A DNA stretch of 64,000 bases, from contig JAOMEV010000001.1 of NCBI GenBank assembly GCA_028346125.1, forward strand, positions 1 through 64,000, given 5' to 3'. Below, one piece after another: positions 34,019 to 42,680 of this stretch. The stretch is from Bacteriovoracales bacterium. Lineage in GTDB: Bacteria > Bdellovibrionota > Bacteriovoracia > Bacteriovoracales > Bacteriovoracaceae. A program made the position numbers and the translations under genes. Numbering within the stretch: position 1 is the first letter of the stretch; every line of letters starts with the position of its first letter. The notes below the pieces were generated by a model that worked only from the letters and a program-made list of their open reading frames with translations, was not told the DNA's origin and ran no database searches.

Positions 34019-35638
34019 TTAAAATGGGCCAAAACTTAAAAGGCGTCTCTTTTTGCTATTAATAAAGTTATCAATCGATTCAACTTTTTTCTCATGTTGA
34101 GCATCTGAAAACTGATTTAAAAAATATTCATACAGTTCTTCTGACATCAGTTCTTTACCATTTAATTGAGATAAAAGGTCTTTGTAAGAATCAAAAATAA
34201 TATCATCAACCCAGTTCAAATAGTGATTTACAAAATAAAACTCGTAAATACTTTTTTTATTATATTCTTTTTTAAGCTGAGGAATTTTTAAAATAAGATT
34301 TCTATAGTCCTCTTTATTCTTAGCATGATAATTGAAATCGTAGGCGATTCTTGGGTTGTACCCCGCGTTAATTACAGGAACATCGAAGTAGGGATACTCT
34401 TCTCCAATAGTCCCATGAACGGTTAGAACACAATCAATTCCTTCTTCTATAATCTGATGATGTGAAACAGAATAATTAATTAATTTCCAATGAGGGAATT
34501 TTTTTATTAAGTCCTCTATAATTTCTTCTGTTCCAGGTAAAGGATCAGGGTGAACCTTTATATACCATTCGTAGTCAGTTTCTTTAGAGACATTACCTAC
34601 AAAAATTAACCATTCATAAAAATCTAGAAATGGAATCCTTTGATAGGCATGAGGGTTATCATAGAAACAATGAGTAGCAATTAGTACCTTAACTTTTTGA
34701 CTTTCTTTGAGGACTCTTATCTTTGATTTCTCACCAAACGATGAAGCCGTGGAGTGATAATTATTTACTCCTAAAGCACCTGAAAAACGTTTCTGAAGGT
34801 TGGATTCAGCTATTTTAAGTCCTTTTTCTTGATCTTCAACGGAAATAGCTTTGAAAATTATAGGATAATCATGGAAGTGAGAATAAACACTAAATGGCTT
34901 GGTGGCATATACGACACCTCTCGAATTTGGGTAATAAACAGGAATATTATATTTATAGGCAACCCTACAAACGATATTAATCCAGATGTACTGCTCATGG
35001 CTGGCAAGGTATGCAGCTATTTTTTTGCTTTTAAAATAATCGTTCCAAAAAACGAAAAGCGTTATTGCAGATTTTATAATATAATCTAGGTTAGAATCAA
35101 AATTTAGGGTATATTTATTAAAATCTCTCAAATAAGATTCATAGATATCTAAACCGATATGACATCCTTCTATTTCAATATCAAAAACATCTTGCTTAGT
35201 TTTCAGGCCACTTTTGATTTTCTTATAGTAATTTTTAATAACCTTTTTTTGAGACCTATTGGGTCGAACCATGATTGTCTTTTTAACATTAAAAGATTTG
35301 TAGAAAAGGTCAAACTTTGGGGGAATAAAAGTGTTGTTGCAAAGAAAACTTTTAATTGTAGCATTATTTTTTTTAGCTAGAACATTGGCAAAGTAACTGT
35401 ATGAAATTAAAGCATCGGGAACCATGAAAGTATCAATAATAACCTCAGAGGTCGGTTCATTGTTTATATAAGGTTTCCAAATCTTTTTATTGTGTTCCAC
35501 AAACTTTTTTTCTATTGGAGATAAACGTAACTTTCCAATATGCAAGGTGAGTTTTTTGACTGGTGGAAGAGCAAGTATTTGTTTTCCCAATCTTTTTACT
35601 GGCCCAGGAGTATTTTTCACTATTAGTTGATAAATCAT
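34019..35638 (-). CDS. GT-B-like capsule/surface glycan protein
   Basis: A 539-residue cytoplasmic protein resembling capsule-polysaccharide (KpsS/LipB) and related GT-B enzymes. The C-terminal half has YEWYIKVHPDPLPGTEE and VLTVHGTIGEEYPYFDVPVI, where the HG-x-x-x-E-E block matches the donor-binding H-G-x(3)-E of such proteins. The N-terminal ~70 residues are basic and amphipathic, which suits membrane association. It likely transfers a sugar or sugar acid (inference). Start choice is uncertain: ATG at 35638 or the TTGs just before it, none with a clear ribosome binding site. It is the last gene of the minus-strand run starting at 42588, ~55 bp after the AAC(3)-like gene. Confidence 0.6.
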   Translation of the reverse strand: MIYQLIVKNTPGPVKRLGKQILALPPVKKLTLHIGKLRLSPIEKKFVEHNKKIWKPYINNEPTSEVIIDTFMVPDALISYSYFANVLAKKNNATIKSFLCNNTFIPPKFDLFYKSFNVKKTIMVRPNRSQKKVIKNYYKKIKSGLKTKQDVFDIEIEGCHIGLDIYESYLRDFNKYTLNFDSNLDYIIKSAITLFVFWNDYFKSKKIAAYLASHEQYIWINIVCRVAYKYNIPVYYPNSRGVVYATKPFSVYSHFHDYPIIFKAISVEDQEKGLKIAESNLQKRFSGALGVNNYHSTASSFGEKSKIRVLKESQKVKVLIATHCFYDNPHAYQRIPFLDFYEWLIFVGNVSKETDYEWYIKVHPDPLPGTEEIIEDLIKKFPHWKLINYSVSHHQIIEEGIDCVLTVHGTIGEEYPYFDVPVINAGYNPRIAYDFNYHAKNKEDYRNLILKIPQLKKEYNKKSIYEFYFVNHYLNWVDDIIFDSYKDLLSQLNGKELMSEELYEYFLNQFSDAQHEKKVESIDNFINSKKRRLLSFGPF

Positions 35639-35693
35639 TTGCAACAACTTTTATAAACGGCAATATTTTTGTAAAAGCTTCGGGGGTATTACC

Positions 35694-36479
35694 TTAAGAT
35701 AAATCTTCTTTAATAAAATAATATGGATTTTTATTTAGCTTTTCACCTAAAAAGTTACAAAAATCCTTTGCTTTTATCCCAGATACAAGATACTTCTTGT
35801 CTGGCTGTATATAGAGGTTATTATCCTCCAAATCTTTTTGAGCTTTATCTAATACTGAATTGCTATTTTGATCTAGATGTCTTACGAAATAAGAGTGGGT
35901 ATGATAGGTGGTTTTGTCTCCAATTTTGATATTTCCTTTAAAGTTTTTAAAAAATCGGTAAGGGACATTAGTTGTCTGCTCTACGTAATGGGCCATTGTA
36001 CATGGTTGCATAGTTGTTCCTAAAAAAACAAGCCAGGCATTATTTTTGTAGAGTCTATCAAAAATGGAATCTTTACCAAAACAGCAATTTGAAACTTCTG
36101 AAACGTAGCTTTTGGAATTTCCTCCAAGAGAGCATACAGAATGTATAGGCTCAACAGAGCGGAAAGAACCTTCTTTTTTCCGAATATATTCTGTAAATAG
36201 ACCAATCTGTGAAGGTGAATTTTCTAAATCAAATATTTTATTTTCACAAAAGCTATAAGAGTAAGTTGGCACCATCAGTGTGCCCTCCTCCTCAATCACT
36301 TCTTGAATATCAGAAAAAATATTCCTCATCATACAGTCAAGACGATCAGATAAACTTAATCTTTTCTTAGGCCTAGGCAAATTTTTGGCAGGCACTCTTG
36401 CTATATCTGAATGAATGAAAATTTCATCCCCTTTTTTAATTCCAATTTTTTTCAATAGGGATGGTAAGATTGTTTCCAT
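35694..36479 (-). CDS. AAC(3)-family acyltransferase
   Basis: A 261-residue member of the aminoglycoside 3-N-acetyltransferase fold. GDEIFIHSDIARV (~17-29), EGTLMVPTYSYSF, SVEPIHSVCSLG (catalytic His region) and TMAHYVEQ are the conserved blocks. In surface-glycan clusters this fold acylates amino-sugars rather than antibiotics. Here it lies 1 bp after an SDR in an operon with an acyl carrier protein, so an acyl group other than plain acetyl is possible (inference). There is no evidence that it confers drug resistance. Confidence 0.8.
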   Translation of the reverse strand: METILPSLLKKIGIKKGDEIFIHSDIARVPAKNLPRPKKRLSLSDRLDCMMRNIFSDIQEVIEEEGTLMVPTYSYSFCENKIFDLENSPSQIGLFTEYIRKKEGSFRSVEPIHSVCSLGGNSKSYVSEVSNCCFGKDSIFDRLYKNNAWLVFLGTTMQPCTMAHYVEQTTNVPYRFFKNFKGNIKIGDKTTYHTHSYFVRHLDQNSNSVLDKAQKDLEDNNLYIQPDKKYLVSGIKAKDFCNFLGEKLNKNPYYFIKEDLS

Positions 36480-36480
36480 T

Positions 36481-37221
36481 TTAAATTACCATACCTCCAT
36501 CTACCCCGATGACCTGCCCAGTAACGTAACTGGAAAGATCCGAACTTAAAAATAAAGCAGTATTCGCAACATCTTGTGGCGTGCCAACTCTTTTCATTTT
36601 TATTGAGGACAAACGTTCTTCATAAAAGGATTTACCTAAACTTCTTGTCATTTCTGTATCGATAAACCCTGGCGCGATAACATTGACTCGTATGCCAAAT
36701 TGGCCTAGCTCTTTTGCCGCAGACTTTGAAGCACCTATTAAGCCTGCTTTACTACCAGAATAGACTACCTGGCCTTCATTGCCGAATCTACCAATAATGG
36801 AGCTGATATTTATAATTGTGCCGCAGTTACGCTTTTTCATTAACTTGGCACAATACTGCATAGTAAAAATAGCACTATTTAGGTTTACAGACATAACATC
36901 GTGAACATTTGCTTTAGAGATCATTCCGATAAGGGCATCATCAAGAATTCCTGCATTATTAACCATAATATCTAAATTTTTTGTATGCTTATAAATTTTT
37001 TTGAAACCTTCTTTAATTTGGTCATAATCTCTTAAGTCAAATGCAATAGGTAAAACATTAATACCGAAATTTTTTTCCAAACTGGCCGCTTGCTTTGATA
37101 GCTGTTCTTCATTTCTACCTGTTATGATTAAATTGGCTTTATTTTGAGCAAAGGTTTCTGATATCGCTTTACCAATGCCTCTATTTCCACCTGTTATTAC
37201 AGCTAATTTTCCCTTTAAAAT
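36481..37221 (-). CDS. FabG-like SDR with predicted ATT start
   Basis: A 246-residue classical SDR, the usual FabG length. KLAVITGGNRGIGKAISETF (5-24) is a full NAD(P)-binding motif, NNAG and INISSIIG follow, and VYSGSKAGL has the catalytic Tyr and Lys. No ATG, GTG or TTG lies in frame before the glycine motif: the frame runs back only to the stop of the LuxC-like gene (37240-37242). The ATT at 37219-37221 has GAGG 5 nt upstream and gives the standard N-terminus. Starting at the internal TTG (37080) would delete the cofactor site. In the operon it probably reduces a 3-oxoacyl-carrier intermediate (inference). Confidence 0.75.
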   Translation of the reverse strand: MLKGKLAVITGGNRGIGKAISETFAQNKANLIITGRNEEQLSKQAASLEKNFGINVLPIAFDLRDYDQIKEGFKKIYKHTKNLDIMVNNAGILDDALIGMISKANVHDVMSVNLNSAIFTMQYCAKLMKKRNCGTIINISSIIGRFGNEGQVVYSGSKAGLIGASKSAAKELGQFGIRVNVIAPGFIDTEMTRSLGKSFYEERLSSIKMKRVGTPQDVANTALFLSSDLSSYVTGQVIGVDGGMVI

Positions 37222-37239
37222 AACAACCTCTCTGGCTAT

Positions 37240-38469
37240 TTAAATAAAATAAGTACGCTTAGAAAATTCTTCTAGTAAATTCATACCATCCCAATTTACG
37301 TCAAACTGTAGCGCCTGTCCAATTGGTACGATGCGATCAATGCCTCTTCCATTTAAACAAGTAACCAAATTTTCTATTTCATTTTTTGTAAAGCCAAAAT
37401 AAGAAAGAGTCTGGTCCTTTTTCACAACTATATTCTCTAACTCATTAATTCGCTTTAAGTTTATGACATAAAAGATTCCACTACCGATATTCTCTCTATC
37501 AAAGTTAGTTAAATCCTCAACCTCTGAAACGATTAGTTCATTACTTAAAAAGTTTATGTCTTTAATAAAGCCCTGTGCGGATTTTTTGTAGAGAAAAGTT
37601 AACTTTTTCATCAGTAGGCTTGTAGAAATCTTAAATTTTCTCTGAATTATTTCGTTCTTTAATAACTGGAAGAAATCAACCTTTGCTTTTTTATTATTGT
37701 TTTCCTCGCCTACAAAAATGGCAAGTCTTGGGGAGGAGCAGGCAAGCTGATCAAATAAATATGCGTCTGAAAAAAACCTACTTGTTAAATTTTTTCTATC
37801 CTCAAGCTCTAGTGCCAAAAACTCTTTTGAATTTATTGCTGCCATTGAAAACCTATCGTAAAACTTTAGGTCTTTTCCTTGTGGTCGCAGCTGAAAACGC
37901 TGAATGTTTTGTATTGTTTGATCTCCTCCCCAAATCGCTCTAACATCAGCTAACTTACTAAAAAACGAGTTAAATTTATCATTATGTCCGTAGTTCACAA
38001 CAAGATTAGATTCAGAAATATTTGCATATACCTTTACTCGAAATAGTTTTTTTATTATTTCCAGCAGAATTTCTAAGTTTTTTGATTGTTGCTGTGAGAC
38101 ACGAACAATATTTTTGTTACCGACAAGAAAAGAACAAATCCAGGAGTAAATAAAAATAGTCTCAACATTTTTAGGTGCTATATGAAAACACAAACCACGA
38201 CTTGTTCTAGTGCCTTCTGATGATTTAAAAAAATCTTTTTTTAAATTCATCAGATTGGATCTTCTTAGCCAGTAAGCGAGGGCCTGTATGTCGTGAAACT
38301 TTTTTATTCTATTATCTTTAAAAATGGCCTTTGAAAAATCATTACAAAAATCAATCAGATGGTCTTCGAAAGGTTTAAAAAGAGAGGGTGAGGAAAAGTT
38401 ATAATGTTCTAATAAATCACTTTCGTCGACTTCCTTTTCGCTTTCCAGCGTTAAAATTTCAAGTGTCAT
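37240..38469 (-). CDS. LuxC-like acyl-CoA/acyl-carrier reductase
   Basis: A 409-residue protein of the LuxC fatty-acid reductase family, itself related to aldehyde dehydrogenases. GLCFHIAPKNVETIFIYSW (~93-111) and GNKNIVRVSQQ form the cofactor region, AIWGGDQTIQNI and KFYDRFSMA are conserved blocks, and DQLACSSPR contains the likely catalytic Cys. LuxC enzymes reduce an activated acyl group to an aldehyde. Known LuxC proteins are ~480 residues, so this is a shorter member. It follows the LuxE-fusion gene by 6 bp, which matches the functional pairing of LuxE and LuxC. Confidence 0.8.
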   Translation of the reverse strand: MTLEILTLESEKEVDESDLLEHYNFSSPSLFKPFEDHLIDFCNDFSKAIFKDNRIKKFHDIQALAYWLRRSNLMNLKKDFFKSSEGTRTSRGLCFHIAPKNVETIFIYSWICSFLVGNKNIVRVSQQQSKNLEILLEIIKKLFRVKVYANISESNLVVNYGHNDKFNSFFSKLADVRAIWGGDQTIQNIQRFQLRPQGKDLKFYDRFSMAAINSKEFLALELEDRKNLTSRFFSDAYLFDQLACSSPRLAIFVGEENNNKKAKVDFFQLLKNEIIQRKFKISTSLLMKKLTFLYKKSAQGFIKDINFLSNELIVSEVEDLTNFDRENIGSGIFYVINLKRINELENIVVKKDQTLSYFGFTKNEIENLVTCLNGRGIDRIVPIGQALQFDVNWDGMNLLEEFSKRTYFI

Positions 38470-38475
38470 TTTTAA

Positions 38476-40998
38476 TTAAACTCCATATGAGTCACTACAT
38501 CCACGAATTTGGACATTAGGAATACGACCCTCGACTTTAAAATATTTCCCTTTTCTTTCACATGAGCAATCATCCTCACCATATAATGTCCCAATGTCTT
38601 CAGTTAAAATACTATGACCCGGGTAACTTTGAGGAAGTAAACTTAAAACCTGAATAATACCAGATTTATTTTTTGTTAAAGGCTTTAAGGTATTCTTATC
38701 ACGTATGATGATGTCTGAGAAGTTTGGTGTATGGAGGAAGCCTTTTTCACATTCGACAAAGACACTTCCAACTTGTTCTACCATACCATAAAAATTGTAT
38801 ATTTTTGAAAGGTGAAATCGTTTATTAAGATGATTTTTAAAAACATCATTTGTAACAGAAATATTCGATAGGTTTTTCCACCCACCACTATGAATTAAAA
38901 AAGAATTCTTTAAATTAACTTTCAAGTGGTGGTAGTTTTCCAAAAAGTATTTCCAAACCATATAAGTGAATCCGAAAATTAGAATAGGTTTTGTCTGGTA
39001 CCTTGAAAGCCATTTCAAAACTTTGTCCGCTTGAAGATTCATTTGATCATCTAATAAATACATATGGTCTCTTCCAAAATTGGACATTCCCAAAATTCCA
39101 GCGCCACGGGCATTGAAAGATGATTTGTTCTTGAAAACACTTTGGCTATCTATAATAAGCATTGGCAATCTTTTTTTGCCTAGGATATAGCTCATTATAT
39201 TAACTAAACCTTTTGTCTGATTCATTGAGGTGGTTTTATCTAGATAAATACGACTGAGTTCACCAGAAGTCGTACCACTAGAAGTAAGTGTTTTATAGAT
39301 TTTGCTCTCAGAAACACTAGTAAGTTCCAATTGTTTAAAAAGCTGTACTGGTAAGTATGGTACATCCTCAATAGTATCGAAACGATCCAAATTATTATAA
39401 AAAGTATGGATTATATTTTTATAATAATTGCTATTTTTGTAATGAAATTCATTTAAGTTATTCAAGCTCTCTAAAAAAAATTTAGATTTTTTATTCTTCT
39501 TGTAAGAAAAAGGTTCAGAATTAAAATGGCCTTGAATATCTTTAGAATAGGCCAAATATTTGAGCTCTTTGTAATCTATTTTTCCATTACCTAAAGTTGG
39601 AATTTGATCAATATAATAAAACTCAAAGAAATTTTTGTTAATCTTGCAAAAGTCTGAAAGAAGTTGTTGAAAATAACTATAATCGTCTATCTTCGTTTGT
39701 GTAAATATTCTTATTTTATTGTCATCACCACTAATCGCATATGTCCCTAACTCTACCAATTGGTTTTCGAGATCGTCCAGATTAATTCGAATTCCAGATA
39801 TTTTAGAAAACCTTTTTAAGCGACCAGTTATATATAAAAAGCCTTTGTTATCCAAATAACCTATATCGCCAGTTCTTAAGCTTTCTCCCTGAGTATCACA
39901 TTTTGATAGGTCTTCTCTTGAGTTCGAATACCCCATCATCACATTATCACCTTGATAGAAAATTTCTCCCTCAATACCTGGCTTTTGAATAACTCCGTTT
40001 TCATTCTTGATAAAAATTTTCCCACCAGGGATGGCCTTACCAACAGAGCCTATATTCGCAGACAATGCTTCAGCTGCTAAAATAGTAATTCTGGCAGTGG
40101 CCTCCGTTTGTCCATACATAACATACAAAAAACCGTTCTTTTTTTCTATTTGATCTAGAAATAATCTAATTTCCCGGTTTCCTAATTTTCCACCAGCTTG
40201 AGAAAATTTTTTCAAACTAATCGGAAACCTGTTATATAATTTTAGCTTGTTTATCATGTTGTAGGTGGAAGGCACTCCTGCAAATGAGCTGACTTTATAT
40301 TTAGAAATAATTTCCCAAAACTCTTTTTGGATGATTCCGGTTTTAGTAAAAACTACGGAGGCTCCAACGTTAAGATGAGTTTGAAGAACGGAAAGTCCAT
40401 ATGAATAATATAAAGGTAGGTTGATTATTGCTCTATCTATAGATTCAATTTTTAGGGCCTCAATAATAGACAAAGTATTTTTTTTAACGGCTTTTTTAGA
40501 TAGCCGTATAAGCTTTGGGTTTCCTGTCGTTCCAGATGTTGAAAGCAAAAGTTTTAGGGAGGTGTTAATTTTCGAATATTTATGACTTCCTTCAATCTTG
40601 ATCAGCTTCATTAAAATAAGCTTTTCTTCATTGATTTTGTTAGAAAAAAAACCCTTTTCCTCTAATGCTTTTTTTAAAGAAGACCCTTCGTCACTATCAG
40701 GTATCAAACAGAATTCTGGGGAATATAGGGAAACTAGATTTAAAGAACTACTCAACGTGGTATTCATGTCTAACAAAAAAACCGCATGACTCGAAAAAAA
40801 TGAGGACAAGTAACCAATAGTAGAGGCTACATCACTTTTACAAAAACAAAATATTAACTTTTTTTTTACCTTTGGGAGGTATGATTTAACAGAGTTGATT
40901 CTTCCTAATAAATCCCTATAAGTGACGAATTCCCCTGTATCACTATCTATGAGTGCCACTTTCTTATTGAATTTTCTAACAAAAGATTTCATCTTCAT
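38476..40998 (-). CDS. AMP-dependent ligase fused to LuxE-like acyl-protein synthetase
   Basis: An 840-residue two-domain protein. Residues 1-~490 are an adenylating domain: LLLSTSGTTGNPK (~150-162), YGQTEATARI, RTGDIGYLD and the C-terminal Lys in GNGKIDYKEL. Residues ~500-840 resemble LuxE: TLTSSGTTSGELSRIYLD, NFYGMVEQVGSVFVEC, and a C-terminal RGCSD whose Cys (C834) corresponds to the acyl-accepting Cys of LuxE. Two adenylate-forming units in one chain could load a carboxylic acid first on the neighbouring carrier protein and then on the Cys arm that feeds LuxC (inference). I know of no named protein with this exact architecture. The carrier-protein gene lies 14 bp upstream. Confidence 0.8.
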   Translation of the reverse strand: MKMKSFVRKFNKKVALIDSDTGEFVTYRDLLGRINSVKSYLPKVKKKLIFCFCKSDVASTIGYLSSFFSSHAVFLLDMNTTLSSSLNLVSLYSPEFCLIPDSDEGSSLKKALEEKGFFSNKINEEKLILMKLIKIEGSHKYSKINTSLKLLLSTSGTTGNPKLIRLSKKAVKKNTLSIIEALKIESIDRAIINLPLYYSYGLSVLQTHLNVGASVVFTKTGIIQKEFWEIISKYKVSSFAGVPSTYNMINKLKLYNRFPISLKKFSQAGGKLGNREIRLFLDQIEKKNGFLYVMYGQTEATARITILAAEALSANIGSVGKAIPGGKIFIKNENGVIQKPGIEGEIFYQGDNVMMGYSNSREDLSKCDTQGESLRTGDIGYLDNKGFLYITGRLKRFSKISGIRINLDDLENQLVELGTYAISGDDNKIRIFTQTKIDDYSYFQQLLSDFCKINKNFFEFYYIDQIPTLGNGKIDYKELKYLAYSKDIQGHFNSEPFSYKKNKKSKFFLESLNNLNEFHYKNSNYYKNIIHTFYNNLDRFDTIEDVPYLPVQLFKQLELTSVSESKIYKTLTSSGTTSGELSRIYLDKTTSMNQTKGLVNIMSYILGKKRLPMLIIDSQSVFKNKSSFNARGAGILGMSNFGRDHMYLLDDQMNLQADKVLKWLSRYQTKPILIFGFTYMVWKYFLENYHHLKVNLKNSFLIHSGGWKNLSNISVTNDVFKNHLNKRFHLSKIYNFYGMVEQVGSVFVECEKGFLHTPNFSDIIIRDKNTLKPLTKNKSGIIQVLSLLPQSYPGHSILTEDIGTLYGEDDCSCERKGKYFKVEGRIPNVQIRGCSDSYGV

Positions 40999-41012
40999 AA
41001 TAGGAAGTTAAC

Positions 41013-41249
41013 TCAAGATCTTTCATCATATTTTGAAATAATTTCAATTGATTTATGAAAACTGCTCATATCTATAATGTCTTCTGTATCAATCATAATA
41101 TCAAAATGGTCTTCAATTTTTGCTACTAAGGCCATATGTGCTACTGAATCCCATTTATCGTTTTCAGCATATAAGAGATCTTCAACATTTGTATTTTTAT
41201 CAATACCTAAAACATCAGTAAAAATTTTTTTCAACTCTTCTCGTTCCAT
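41013..41249 (-). CDS. Acyl carrier protein
   Basis: A 78-residue acidic carrier protein. KWDSVAHMALVAKIEDHFDI contains the D-S pair, with Ser the phosphopantetheine attachment site; housekeeping ACP has DSL where this has DSV. Helix I (LKKIFTDVLGI) and the C-terminal helix are in place. It needs a phosphopantetheinyl transferase from elsewhere in the genome. Its place directly before the AMP-ligase/LuxE gene marks it as the carrier for the operon's acyl intermediates rather than for fatty-acid synthesis. Confidence 0.9.
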   Translation of the reverse strand: MEREELKKIFTDVLGIDKNTNVEDLLYAENDKWDSVAHMALVAKIEDHFDIMIDTEDIIDMSSFHKSIEIISKYDERS

Positions 41250-41265
41250 AAAGTTTACTCACTAT

Positions 41266-42588
41266 TTATTGCTTAATACCTAAAAGGTCGTTCTTAGAAA
41301 GTTCATCTATTATCTGAAATAACTCTACTGCAGAAACGTTAAGTATATCCGCAATATCAACAAGGTCATTCTGCCCGTCAGCATAAGAAATGAAGTTTAT
41401 GAGGTTTTTAACTTCACACCAAATATCTTTGCCTCCAGTGCTAGTAGATGGATATAGGCCCCTTTTCCCGAGTTGAGGTTCACACAAAGTGTTAATTTTA
41501 TAGTTTTCATTTTTTTCTAAAACTCTAATTATTTTTGAGTAAATACTAAAGGCCCCTTGAAGACCCTCCTTCGTAACAACTGTTAAATCATCTAAAGACG
41601 TATGATATTCAGGGTAATCTCCATACCGCGTTCTCAAAACTGAAGAGACAGGAAGATCTACACCAGGGCTGCAATATCTTCTTTCATCACTTCCACTTTC
41701 TAAAAATGGATAGGAAACAAATGAGTCGACATGATTATTAAGAACATGGAGAGCAATTTTATCAGAAAGTTCCTTTCCGTTTCTCGATGGAATAAAAGAA
41801 AACTGCCGATTATCGCCAACACAACTTAAATTATAACCCGCAACCATTTGATTTTTTAAGTGATTCAAGTTTTTGCTCAAATAAGTAATCGAGCCTATCG
41901 TCTCGGGAATGAAAATTAAACGATAAGTATATTTTTGATTCTTTAAACTTTTTACATATTTTGCTAAAAAGGAAGTGACAGTCGGACCCGAGATCTCATT
42001 ATTTCCCATCGAAGGATGACATACATATGTTGAGAAGAAAATTTCTTTTTTAGAAGCCCCTGGAAGAATTACTTCCCCGTAAGTCAGACTTCCTGGGGCA
42101 AGCTCAGAGTCTATAACGACCTTATACTTTCCTTCTTTTAGGCTACGCCTTTGTACTTCAGAAATGCAGAATCCCCAAGCTTTTTTATAAAAAGAGGTCA
42201 CATAAGGTATGGCCTCAGGAAGATCTGGTCGACTGTAGAGATGCTTGTTTAGCTCTTCCAAATCCATTTCTGTATTTATGGGTGTGGAATAACTCATGAC
42301 ATGTAGATTATTTTTCTTAAAATCTACAATTTTTTTACCATTACTATTTAGGATGTAGGCGTCTCTTATATTCCATTCATTGGGCACTTCCCAATCAAAG
42401 ACTTTAGTTCCTGTGGGGACTTCATGTATTTTTAATTCAGGAATAAGTCCTTTTATAATTTTTAAGGTTTCTCTTACACCATTGCCTGTCAGACTTCTAC
42501 ATATGGGGAACATTTTACTGGCAAAAAGATGCATTTGACTTCCCCAATCCGGAGAAATCATGTCATTTAAGCTGTTATTTTCTTCCAT
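41266..42588 (-). CDS. DUF4910-type aminopeptidase-like protein
   Basis: A 440-residue protein of the aminopeptidase-like family found in surface-glycan and NRPS-like clusters (DUF2172/DUF4910 group, as I recall). CRSLTGNGVRETL (~24-36) is a strong family signature. STYVCHPSMGNNEISGP and the later EYHTSLDDL carry the His/Asn/Asp residues that bind zinc in M28-type peptidases. A small winged-helix-like region ends the protein. It may cleave or form an amide in the acyl-modified sugar pathway (inference). The ATG at 42588 is preferred to the GTG at 42615. It is the first gene of the operon. Confidence 0.75.
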   Translation of the reverse strand: MEENNSLNDMISPDWGSQMHLFASKMFPICRSLTGNGVRETLKIIKGLIPELKIHEVPTGTKVFDWEVPNEWNIRDAYILNSNGKKIVDFKKNNLHVMSYSTPINTEMDLEELNKHLYSRPDLPEAIPYVTSFYKKAWGFCISEVQRRSLKEGKYKVVIDSELAPGSLTYGEVILPGASKKEIFFSTYVCHPSMGNNEISGPTVTSFLAKYVKSLKNQKYTYRLIFIPETIGSITYLSKNLNHLKNQMVAGYNLSCVGDNRQFSFIPSRNGKELSDKIALHVLNNHVDSFVSYPFLESGSDERRYCSPGVDLPVSSVLRTRYGDYPEYHTSLDDLTVVTKEGLQGAFSIYSKIIRVLEKNENYKINTLCEPQLGKRGLYPSTSTGGKDIWCEVKNLINFISYADGQNDLVDIADILNVSAVELFQIIDELSKNDLLGIKQ

Positions 42589-42680
42589 ATTTTTTCCATT
42601 TAACCTCAGTCGCACAAATGATATCCTAGCAAATCTCCTTTATCAACAAAGAGTTTTTTTATGAAATATCCTTTGAAAAA

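Noticed and set aside
35694-36479. Aminoglycoside resistance gene
   Set aside because: The AAC(3) fold is widespread in glycan clusters for amino-sugar acylation; the operon context gives no support for drug resistance.
36481-37080. 199-residue SDR starting at an internal TTG
   Set aside because: This start would remove the NAD(P)-binding glycine motif, which is fully encoded just upstream in the same frame.
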